From: Bacteroidales bacterium
Lineage (GTDB): Bacteria > Bacteroidota > Bacteroidia > Bacteroidales > WCHB1-69
Direction of reading: 5' to 3'
Length of the DNA: 9,031 nt
Assembly (NCBI GenBank): GCA_031273515.1
Contig: JAISRU010000155.1
Location: forward strand, 1 to 9,031
Shown: piece after piece, positions 1 to 5,688 of the stretch
How the letters are laid out: every line of letters starts with the position of its first letter
Numbering within the stretch: the first letter of the stretch is position 1
The notes under the pieces: generated by a model
What the model was told of the DNA's origin: nothing
The model's input: the letters and a program-made list of their open reading frames with translations, nothing else
The model's database searches: none
Program-made: the position numbers and the translations under genes

Positions 1-1
1 A

Positions 2-406
2 TCTCTGATGAGCGATTTCCAGCAGTTCTGGCGTGAAAACAGCGAGATATGGCTCAAAAAGTTTGCATACGGAGAAGCGGCTCCTCATTTGATACTGATG
101 GCATTTCTGCAACGAGTCATCAACGGAGGCGGACAGATTATTCGCGAAATGGCAGCAGGTCGGGGTCGTTTGGATCTCTGCCTGATCTACGAAAAACAGA
201 AGTATCCTATAGAACTCAAAATACGTTATGGAGAGAAATATGTAGAGAAAGGTGTCGAACAACTCGCTCGTTACATGGATACGCTCGGTTGCTCCGAAGG
301 ATGGTTAGCAGTCTTCGATCGTCGAACAACAGTGCCATGGGACAAGAAACTGTTTATGGATAAAGAAACTGTCGCCGGAAAAACAATTACTGTCGTGGGA
401 CTGTAA
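2..406 (+). CDS. C-terminal part of a PD-(D/E)XK nuclease-like (AAA-ATPase-associated) protein, 5' truncated
   Basis: The reading frame is open to the left edge, so this is most likely the tail of a longer protein; a Met at 8 is available but is probably internal. Seen: numbering from that Met, an E23 in a helix, then G-R-L-D (D56) and P-I-E-L-K (E69, K71), which fits the D-x(n)-E-x-K core of the PD-(D/E)XK fold, followed by a helix with EQLARYM and a hydrophobic strand GWLAVFDRR. Family knowledge: this ending, with the phrases AAPHLILMAFLQRVINGGG and CSEGWLAVFDR, is characteristic of Bacteroidetes ATP-binding proteins that join an N-terminal AAA-like ATPase to a C-terminal nuclease-like domain; their role is not established. 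The ATPase part would lie outside the window. It ends three bases before a repeat element begins, so no separate terminator is visible. Confidence 0.72.
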   Translation, partial: SLMSDFQQFWRENSEIWLKKFAYGEAAPHLILMAFLQRVINGGGQIIREMAAGRGRLDLCLIYEKQKYPIELKIRYGEKYVEKGVEQLARYMDTLGCSEGWLAVFDRRTTVPWDKKLFMDKETVAGKTITVVGL

Positions 407-408
407 AC

Positions 409-674
409 CAATTGACAATTGATAATTGAAAATTGAAAATTGAAAATTGAAAATTGAAAATGGCGCGAAGCGACGCAAATAACCTACCCGTCATTGCGTC
501 CCATTGTCTGAGTCAGGATTAAAGGATTAACAGGATATTCTCTGTGCCTTCTCTGTGTAACCTTTTTTATTTTTCTGGATTGCCACATTGCTCGTGCTTC
601 GCTACGTCGCAATGACGACGTGGGTATTTGCGTCCGCAGGCAATTGTCAATTATCAATTATCAATTGTCAATTA
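409..674. repeat. Composite intergenic repeat (MITE-like) with inverted heptamer-array ends
   Basis: The 360-bp gap between the first gene and the Fur-like gene is almost entirely repeat. The left end (409-457) is seven consecutive 7-bp words of the form NAATTGA. The right end (641-674) is five copies of TCAATTR, which is the same word in inverse orientation. Inside these lies a second imperfect inverted repeat: 472-500 (GACGCAAATA, 8 unmatched bases, GTCATTGCG) against 604-634, whose complement reads GACGCAAATA, 8 bases, GTCATTGCG. The core (about 510-570) contains GTCAGGATTAAAGGATTAACAGG- and CTCTGTG-type words of the kind scattered in Bacteroidetes intergenic DNA. No convincing ORF is inside. 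It could be a non-autonomous element, a nested pile-up of several repeat types, or a structured RNA source; no flanking target duplication is evident. Confidence 0.7.
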
Positions 675-681
675 TATTTTG

Positions 682-689
682 TATCTTTG
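682..689 (+). promoter_or_regulatory. Putative Bacteroidetes -7 promoter element for the Fur-like gene
   Basis: TATCTTTG matches the TAnnTTTG -7 consensus of Bacteroidetes sigma-ABfr promoters. It starts 8 bp after the right end of the heptamer repeat, so the -33 region would be supplied by the repeat itself; a TTG is present at 665-667 but the spacing is shorter than usual. The predicted leader to the ATG at 783 is about 90 nt. Confidence 0.5.
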
Positions 690-782
690 CAAATCTTGTT
701 GTCTACTTGGACAGATGCAAAGAGAATAATGTTTTAACAGTATCATTAATTAATATAATTAGTATAATTGCAAAAGAAATTT

Positions 783-1232
783 ATGAGTGTATATATGAAA
801 CCTGATTATACGTTTGAAGAATATATGGATTATTTTAATTCTTTCTTGGAAAAACGTAATTTGCGAAAAACATACGAAAGAAATGTAATTCTTCGGACTG
901 TATATAATTTTGAAGAACATTTTACATTGGAAACTTTGCTCCAAAAATTGCAAAAAACAAAAGAACATATATGCGCAACAACTTTATACACAACGCTGAA
1001 TTTGTTCGTTGAAGCCGGATTGGTGATCAAACATCATTTTCCGTCCCAGCCGCCTCAGTATGAAAAAAGCTGTAATATTCGCTCACATAATCATTTGTAT
1101 ATGGAAGACACAAACGAAATTATAGAATTTTCCGACAACAAGTTATTGGAAATCATCAAGAATACAGAAGACAAATACAAAGTAAAGGCAACGCGTTATT
1201 CATTAACTATATATTGTCGCAATAGAGAATAA
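783..1232 (+). CDS. Fur-family transcriptional regulator lacking CxxC zinc sites
   Basis: A 149-aa DNA-binding regulator of the Fur/PerR/Zur superfamily, expected to act as a dimeric, metal- or redox-responsive repressor in the cytoplasm. Seen: an N-terminal winged-helix region with LRKTYERNVILRTVY (about 27-41) and a recognition helix around 64-80 (ATTLYTTLNLFVEAGLV), matching the family pattern of TVYxTLxLLxExGLV. The His-rich hinge is present as SHNHLYMEDTNEIIEF (H102, H104). In typical members this reads HHHLxCxxCGxxxEF; here both cysteines are replaced by Met-Glu-Asp-Thr, and the usual second C-terminal CxxC is absent (only C145). A structural zinc site is therefore unlikely. I chose the ATG at 783 because AAAGAAA lies just upstream; a TTG at 768 and an ATG at 795 are alternatives. 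It is followed 38 bp later by the NifU-like gene, probably in one transcript. Confidence 0.85.
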   Translation: MSVYMKPDYTFEEYMDYFNSFLEKRNLRKTYERNVILRTVYNFEEHFTLETLLQKLQKTKEHICATTLYTTLNLFVEAGLVIKHHFPSQPPQYEKSCNIRSHNHLYMEDTNEIIEFSDNKLLEIIKNTEDKYKVKATRYSLTIYCRNRE

Positions 1233-1270
1233 ATTTTTACAAAATATTAATCCAAATAAAAAAGATACAG

Positions 1271-1516
1271 ATGGACTTAACTACAGAACAAAAAGTAAAA
1301 CAGATTATTAATCAAATTCGTCCTCATCTTCAATCGGACGGAGGCGATATTCGTTTTGTCGAAATAACGGCAGATAATGTTGTAAAAGTAGAATTGCAGG
1401 GAGCATGCGGCTCATGTCCGCACAGCAGGTTTACGCTCAAACAGGGCGTAGAAGCTACGTTGAAGAAATATATTCCCGAAATTACAAGCGTCGAAGACAT
1501 TCATTTACAATTTTAA
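1271..1516 (+). CDS. NifU-like C-terminal-domain iron-sulfur scaffold protein
   Basis: An 81-aa stand-alone NifU C-terminal domain (Nfu type), which in this family holds a transient Fe-S cluster between two subunits and passes it to client proteins in the cytoplasm. Seen: helix EQKVKQIINQIRPHLQSDGGDIRFVEI, then GACGSCPHS with C46 and C49 as the cluster-binding CxxC, followed by TLKQGVEATLKKYIPEI. The length is normal for a single-domain member. The pattern DGGDI-(strand)-GACGSCP is diagnostic. It sits between a Fur-family regulator and ychF, with only 16 bp to the latter, so co-transcription is likely; this supports an iron/redox theme for the three genes (inference). Confidence 0.93.
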   Translation: MDLTTEQKVKQIINQIRPHLQSDGGDIRFVEITADNVVKVELQGACGSCPHSRFTLKQGVEATLKKYIPEITSVEDIHLQF

Positions 1517-1532
1517 CAAACGATTATATAAA

Positions 1533-2627
1533 ATGGGACTAAAATGCGGTATTATCGGAATTACCAATTCGGGGAAGACGACCCTGTTTAACTGCATGTC
1601 GAATACAAAAGCGAATGTTACGGATTTTGCTTTCAGTACAGGGAAATCGAACATGGGCGTCTGCAATATTCCCGATTTGCGACTGGCAGAAATAGATAAA
1701 ATAATCAAAGCCGACAAACTGATATATGCTTCTGTGGAAATTGTGGATATTCCGGGTTTGACCAAAGGTGCAAGTCTGGGAGAAGGAATAGGTAATTCGT
1801 TCTTGGGAGATATTCGTCAGTGCGATGCGCTTATTCATGTTTTACGCTGTTTCGACGACCCTAATCTTCCTCATATCGACGGAAGTATTAATCCTGTCCG
1901 CGATATAGAAACCGTCGATTTGGAATTGCAGATTAAAGATCTGGAACAAATCGAACGGAAAATGCAAAAAGTGGAAAAAGCAGCACGAGTGGGTGATAAA
2001 GACGCTCGATTTCAATGCGAAGTCCTTTCCAAATGCAAAAATCATTTAGAGAATTTTCAGAATATCCGTACCTGTTCTCTGCAGGAAAACGAACAAAAAG
2101 TGATCGAAGATATGATGTTGCTGACGGCAAAACCAACTATATTCGTCTGTAATGTGGATGAGAAGTCGATACTCAACGGCAATACTTATTCGGATGCAGT
2201 GAAAGCGTTTGCCGAAAAAACAGGTTCCGATTACCTGATTATCGGAGGAAAACTCGAATCGGAAATCGCCGAACTTGATCTTCGAGACAGGACTTTGTTT
2301 CTGGAAGACGTCGGATTGACAGAACCCGGCGTGAATAAATTATTACGGGCTGCCTACAAAACCTTGGATCTCATTTCTTTTTTCACAGTCGGAGGAAAAG
2401 AAAATCGTGCATGGACAATCACCTGCGGCATGACAGCCCCTCAGGCGGCAGGCGTTATCCACAGCGATCTCGAAAGAGGTTTTATTCGTGCCGAAGTTAT
2501 CAAATATGCCGACCTGATCGCTTTAGGTTCGGAACAAAAATGCAAAGAAGCAGGGAAATTAGCAGTGGAAGGAAAGAATTATATCGTCTGCGATGGCGAT
2601 ATATTACATATCCGTTTCAATGTATAA
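1533..2627 (+). CDS. ychF: Redox-regulated P-loop ATPase YchF (OLA1/Obg-related family)
   Basis: A 364-aa protein of full family length. YchF hydrolyses ATP rather than GTP, associates with ribosomes and in E. coli restrains the oxidative-stress response. Seen: P-loop GITNSGKT at residues 9-16, Walker B/G3 VDIPG at 71-75 followed by LTKGASLGEGIGN, and NVDE at 207-210 in place of the NKxD that gives other Obg-family proteins guanine specificity. The C-terminal TGS-type domain starts near residue 280 and contains FFTVGGKENRAW, MTAPQAAGVIHSDLERGF and ends GDILHIRFNV, the standard YchF terminus. Odd point: the usual LPNVGKST P-loop and EPNVGV switch I are ITNSGKTT and KSNMGV here, so this may be a divergent subtype or a second paralogue. 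It has no Shine-Dalgarno site and follows the NifU-like gene by 16 bp. Confidence 0.95.
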   Translation: MGLKCGIIGITNSGKTTLFNCMSNTKANVTDFAFSTGKSNMGVCNIPDLRLAEIDKIIKADKLIYASVEIVDIPGLTKGASLGEGIGNSFLGDIRQCDALIHVLRCFDDPNLPHIDGSINPVRDIETVDLELQIKDLEQIERKMQKVEKAARVGDKDARFQCEVLSKCKNHLENFQNIRTCSLQENEQKVIEDMMLLTAKPTIFVCNVDEKSILNGNTYSDAVKAFAEKTGSDYLIIGGKLESEIAELDLRDRTLFLEDVGLTEPGVNKLLRAAYKTLDLISFFTVGGKENRAWTITCGMTAPQAAGVIHSDLERGFIRAEVIKYADLIALGSEQKCKEAGKLAVEGKNYIVCDGDILHIRFNV

Positions 2628-2702
2628 AATTAATTGACAGACATATATCGTATTATTTAGAAAAAATATCACCAAAATCGTCAAATCATTAATAAAAAAT
2701 AT

Positions 2703-2710
2703 TATCTTTG
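2703..2710 (+). promoter_or_regulatory. Putative Bacteroidetes -7 promoter element for the CAP/OmpA-like gene
   Basis: TATCTTTG lies 47 bp before the ATG at 2758 in the 130-bp gap after ychF and fits the TAnnTTTG consensus. No clear -33 TTTG is seen at the expected distance. It suggests that the large secreted protein is transcribed independently of the fur-like/nifU-like/ychF group. No clear terminator hairpin is visible after ychF. Confidence 0.5.
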
Positions 2711-2757
2711 CTCACTTAGTTTTTCAACAGATTTTTTTATACAAATCAAGATAATCA

Positions 2758-5193
2758 ATGAAGAAATTCTTTCTTATTTTAAGCACAGGTTTATTCGCCA
2801 TTTGTATGGCGACAAGTACGGATGCAAAAGCACAAGCAACCGATTATGAAGATTTTAGCACGGAGTCGTTCAAGACAAACAAACTGTATGCAGGGAACTT
2901 TAATCCCCTCGATTTCGACCCGTCTATTTTAGAAACATGTATTACGGATATTATCAATTTAGCCCGAAAAAAATACAATTTAGCCGACAGTTTGCAGTAT
3001 AATGACATTTTGGGCAATGCGGCTAAACTGCAATCCGAATTTATGGCGAAAAAAGAAGAGCGTACGCAAACCAATGTCGTGAAAATTCTTCAGACCCCCG
3101 AAATGCGCTCTGTCAGCGTAGGAGGATCAAAACGCATTGTCGAACTGATTACGCGCGCAAAAGCAACAAAAGGAATAGAAGATTACAGCTATCTGGAACT
3201 TTCTACAGAAATTGTTGTATCGTTGTTGAAAAATAAAAAGACGGTCAATACATTGCTCGCTAAACGATATACTTTTGTCGGCGTTGGCTGTCATGTCGAT
3301 CCGTATAACAAATATTGTTATGCTTCTATTGTTTTTGGCAATGATCTTTCTTTCAATCAAGCGGATATATCGTATAAGAACACGGTTTACACGCGGAAAA
3401 GTTACGGACTGAAACCATACGATGAAAAAATATGTCGAAAATGCAATGTCCGAAATATCGAACTGTTTCAAAAATACATCGAAGTAAAAGGAGACGACGT
3501 TTATTTTGTTCATCCCGATTTAAAAGCGCTCAAACGCATTATCGGAAAAGATAAAGACGGAATTGCCATTGATTTTATACAACACAGTCAAATTCCGTGC
3601 AATGGAGCAAACGATTTCAACTATAATTATTACAACAGAGGCTTTATGCCGAAATACATGACGTTTAAAAAATTGCTCAAGAAAAATGAGATTACCGATA
3701 AAAAAGACAAAAGCATGAGGGTCTATTTAGGTACGGCTCCCAATACCGTGTCCGCGCCTTTCGACGTTAATGTCATTATTATCAAAGACAAAACCGTATG
3801 TCGTACCGTTGTAAAAACAGATGTTAAAAATCCTTCGGTCAGCTACGAGATAAAAACAAGTTTGATCCCCGACTTGAATGGCATACAGACCACCATTAAT
3901 TACATTCCCGTACCGGAAACAACTGTGCTGGAATTTAATGTCCCTTTCGAACGAAACAAATCCATATACGAGTCTGCCGATATTAAACCTTTTATCGACG
4001 CCTTAAAAGAATCCCGTTTTATCATTGATTCTATCAACATCACTGCTTTTACTTCGTTGGAAGGGAACGACAAATCGAATTTGGATTTACAGAAAAAACG
4101 GGCGGAAAGTATTATTTCGGCGATGGAAAAACTCCAAAATGTACAAAACATTCCTTATTCTATCGGCTTAAATGACGGATGGGATTTGTTTTTAACCGAT
4201 ATTGCTTCCACAGCGTATGCCGATTTGGGGAAGAAATCAAAAGAGGACGTCAGGATAACACTCAATCAGTCAAAGACAAAAAAAGATTTGGAACCGATGC
4301 TTGCCAAACACCGCTATGCATATATTCGTATCAATGCGACTTATGATGTAAGTCCGCAATACGAACAGGAATTTCTAACGAATAAATTCAATCGGACATT
4401 AAAGAGCGGTAATTTGCCTCTGGCTTTTGCGATTCAAAAGTACATGATGAAAAAGACGGAAGAAGGTTCTTTCAAAAAAGACCTGATCGAAGCGCTGGAA
4501 ATTCCGAATACAGTCCAAATGCTTCCATTCCTGACCAATAAATATTATATGCTTTCGTTTTTCGAGCATGGTTTATCGTCCGACAATATGGAAAAGGTTA
4601 TTGATCTGGCTAAATTGGACACGAAAAACACAATATGCGAATACAATGCGCTGGCTTGTTCTATCGAAGATGTTGAGATAACAAATTCATCTCAAATCAG
4701 CGCTTTACAGAGTAAGATCGACAGAATGTATAATACGCCTATCGGCAAGAGCTATCCGAATAAAGTGGACGCGGTAAACATTGCGTTGCAATACAAAATA
4801 CTTGATTTCATTAATGGATCGGAAAATCCTGATGAAAAATTAATGGAAACCATCTATGAGAAAATTAAGGAAATTGCATTGCCGACCATAACCGACTGGC
4901 AACAGGCATACGAGGTAGCTGCCACATTTATTGAATACGGAGATTACGAATTTGCCCGTCAGACACTTGATCCCTTTATTCAAAATGCCGACGTCAGCGC
5001 CGATTTTATTTTCACGTATCTCAATCTGTACAGTCTGGACGAATACAACTATATGTCCAAGAAATTTGATTTGGCATGTTCTTTGGCGGCTCAAAAAGAC
5101 AAAAACAGGTTCTGCAACGAAATAAAAACATATTCTTATCTAATCCGTGAGAACCTGAAAGTGAAAAATATTATTTGCAGTCAATGTAAATAA
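2758..5193 (+). CDS. Large secreted protein with CAP/SCP-like and OmpA-like domains
   Basis: An 811-aa exported protein. Seen: a signal peptide (KK, hydrophobic stretch, AKAQA at about 23-27). Residues about 53-195 resemble a CAP (SCP/PR-1) domain: CITDIINLARKKYNL, a helix with NAAKLQSEFMAKKEE, and the closing strands YTFVGVGCHVDPYNKYCYASIVFG. The His usual in the second helix of CAP proteins is not there. Residues about 388-460 resemble an OmpA-type domain: VLEFNVPFERN, then ITAFTSLEGNDKSNLDLQKKRAESI; the Arg of the NxxLxxxRA motif is kept, but the Asp expected in the T-D position is Ser, so peptidoglycan binding is uncertain. Residues about 520-811 look helical and TPR-like. Cys pairs occur in ICRKCN and near the C-terminus in ICSQCK. 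Probable periplasmic or outer-membrane-associated role; function unknown. Both domain calls are from motif reading only. Confidence 0.7.
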   Translation: MKKFFLILSTGLFAICMATSTDAKAQATDYEDFSTESFKTNKLYAGNFNPLDFDPSILETCITDIINLARKKYNLADSLQYNDILGNAAKLQSEFMAKKEERTQTNVVKILQTPEMRSVSVGGSKRIVELITRAKATKGIEDYSYLELSTEIVVSLLKNKKTVNTLLAKRYTFVGVGCHVDPYNKYCYASIVFGNDLSFNQADISYKNTVYTRKSYGLKPYDEKICRKCNVRNIELFQKYIEVKGDDVYFVHPDLKALKRIIGKDKDGIAIDFIQHSQIPCNGANDFNYNYYNRGFMPKYMTFKKLLKKNEITDKKDKSMRVYLGTAPNTVSAPFDVNVIIIKDKTVCRTVVKTDVKNPSVSYEIKTSLIPDLNGIQTTINYIPVPETTVLEFNVPFERNKSIYESADIKPFIDALKESRFIIDSINITAFTSLEGNDKSNLDLQKKRAESIISAMEKLQNVQNIPYSIGLNDGWDLFLTDIASTAYADLGKKSKEDVRITLNQSKTKKDLEPMLAKHRYAYIRINATYDVSPQYEQEFLTNKFNRTLKSGNLPLAFAIQKYMMKKTEEGSFKKDLIEALEIPNTVQMLPFLTNKYYMLSFFEHGLSSDNMEKVIDLAKLDTKNTICEYNALACSIEDVEITNSSQISALQSKIDRMYNTPIGKSYPNKVDAVNIALQYKILDFINGSENPDEKLMETIYEKIKEIALPTITDWQQAYEVAATFIEYGDYEFARQTLDPFIQNADVSADFIFTYLNLYSLDEYNYMSKKFDLACSLAAQKDKNRFCNEIKTYSYLIRENLKVKNIICSQCK

Positions 5194-5224
5194 TCATTGC
5201 TTGAACTTCGGAAATCCTAAAAAT

Positions 5225-5252
5225 ACTCTCGGAGAGTGAAAGAATACTCTCC
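5225..5252. other. Competing short inverted repeats after the CAP/OmpA-like gene
   Basis: ACTCTC-G-GAGAGT (5225-5237) is a perfect short palindrome, and its right half GGAGAGT (5231-5237) can alternatively pair with ACTCTCC (5246-5252) across an 8-base loop. The two foldings exclude each other. They start 32 bp after the stop codon at 5191-5193 and could slow or end transcription, but there is no T-run, so I do not call a terminator. They may simply be degenerate units of the adjoining minisatellite. Confidence 0.35.
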
Positions 5253-5414
5253 GAGAACCAAAGTCGATGCTCCGAGAACCAAAGTCGATGCTCCAAGAAT
5301 CAAAGCCGACACTCCAAGAATCAAAGTCGACGCTCCAAGAATCAAAGCCGACGCTCCAAGAATCAAAGTCGACGCTCCGAGAATCAAAGTCGATTTTCCG
5401 AGAGAATAAAAGGA
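5249..5414. repeat. 21-bp tandem repeat array (7 full units plus a degenerate unit)
   Basis: Units begin at 5249, 5270, 5291, 5312, 5333, 5354 and 5375, each close to CTCCAAGAATCAAAGTCGACG, with a degraded eighth copy from 5396. Variation is confined to a few sites: CCGA/CCAA, ACC/ATC, GTC/GCC and the last three bases. Units 3-4 and 5-6 show the same GCC-then-GTC alternation and differ by a single base, suggesting a 42-bp higher-order duplication. A poorer copy (12 of 21 matches) can be aligned at 5228-5248. There are no spacers, so it is not a CRISPR. Because 21 is divisible by 3, all frames repeat as heptapeptides; no reading frame is convincingly translated. Confidence 0.9.
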
Positions 5415-5504
5415 ACAAAAACGTTACAAATATAGCTATATATAGTGAATAAATTATAATCAAAATACCAATAAATGGTGATATATTATACCTGAAGTTT
5501 ATTT

Positions 5505-5512
5505 TATCTTTG
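5505..5512 (+). promoter_or_regulatory. Putative distal -7 promoter element upstream of the VGIGTT-protein operon
   Basis: TATCTTTG fits the TAnnTTTG consensus and lies 177 bp before the ATG at 5689. It belongs to the upstream copy of a duplicated promoter/leader segment, so it may be a second start point or a relic. Confidence 0.45.
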
Positions 5513-5568
5513 CAAATATTTAAAATCAGTCTAATAATTCAAAAAAATTAAAGGAATAAAAAAAGTTA
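5509..5568 (+). repeat. Upstream copy of a duplicated leader segment (second copy at 5644-5701)
   Basis: The stretch from TTTGCAAATATTTAAAAT through AATAATTCAAAAA to ATTAAAGGAATAAAAAAAGT aligns, with a few indels, to the real leader at 5644-5701 (TTTGCAATATTAAAATAA, AGTAATTCAAAAA, ATTAAAGAAATGAAAAAATT). The position matching the start codon of the operon's first gene is ATA here instead of ATG. This looks like a decayed duplicate of the gene's 5' region, or a leader left from a lost paralogous gene; nothing recognisable follows it as a protein. Confidence 0.55.
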
Positions 5569-5617
5569 CTTATGCAAAATGTGATTTAATCTACACGGAA
5601 AGTTCATTTTATATGCA

Positions 5618-5625
5618 TATTTTTG
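5618..5625 (+). promoter_or_regulatory. Possible proximal -7 promoter element for the VGIGTT-protein operon
   Basis: TATTTTTG fits TAnnTTTG, 63 bp before the ATG at 5689. The region just upstream (AAGTTCATTTTAT at about 5600) resembles the AAGTTTATTTTAT that precedes the distal element, so the promoter itself may also be part of the duplication. No clear -33 element. Confidence 0.35.
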
Positions 5626-5688
5626 TAATCTATCTATTGTTCCTTTGCAATATTAAAATAATTTAGTAATTCAAAAAGTATTAAAGAA

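Noticed and set aside
426..460. The TTGAAAA run as a promoter or phase-variable coding tract
   Set aside because: It lies after the stop codon of the first gene and outside any ORF, and is best seen as part of the NAATTGA repeat end.
768..782. TTG start for the Fur-like gene, adding five residues
   Set aside because: An ATG at 783 with AAAGAAA just upstream is a better start, and the extra residues match nothing typical of the family.
620..805. 61-aa frame across the repeat end and into the Fur-like gene
   Set aside because: Its first part is translated heptamer repeat (QLSIINYQLSII), and it overlaps the well-supported regulator.
2411..2692. 93-aa frame overlapping the end of ychF
   Set aside because: It lies in another frame of a conserved gene and is Arg/Ser-rich without any motif; a shadow frame.
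5249..5414. CRISPR array
   Set aside because: The repeats are directly adjacent with no unique spacers and there are no cas genes nearby.
5267..5452. 61-aa frame on the + strand through the same repeats
   Set aside because: Its ATG is inside a repeat unit, the heptad pattern continues upstream across a TGA at 5237-5239, and no ribosome site precedes it.
5194..5463. 89-aa frame on the - strand with an N-terminal hydrophobic stretch and heptad repeats, as a real gene
   Set aside because: The only start is a TTG with no ribosome site or promoter motif, and the heptads follow automatically from 21-bp DNA repeats. Unit variation shows no synonymous bias. Kept as a finding, not as a CDS.
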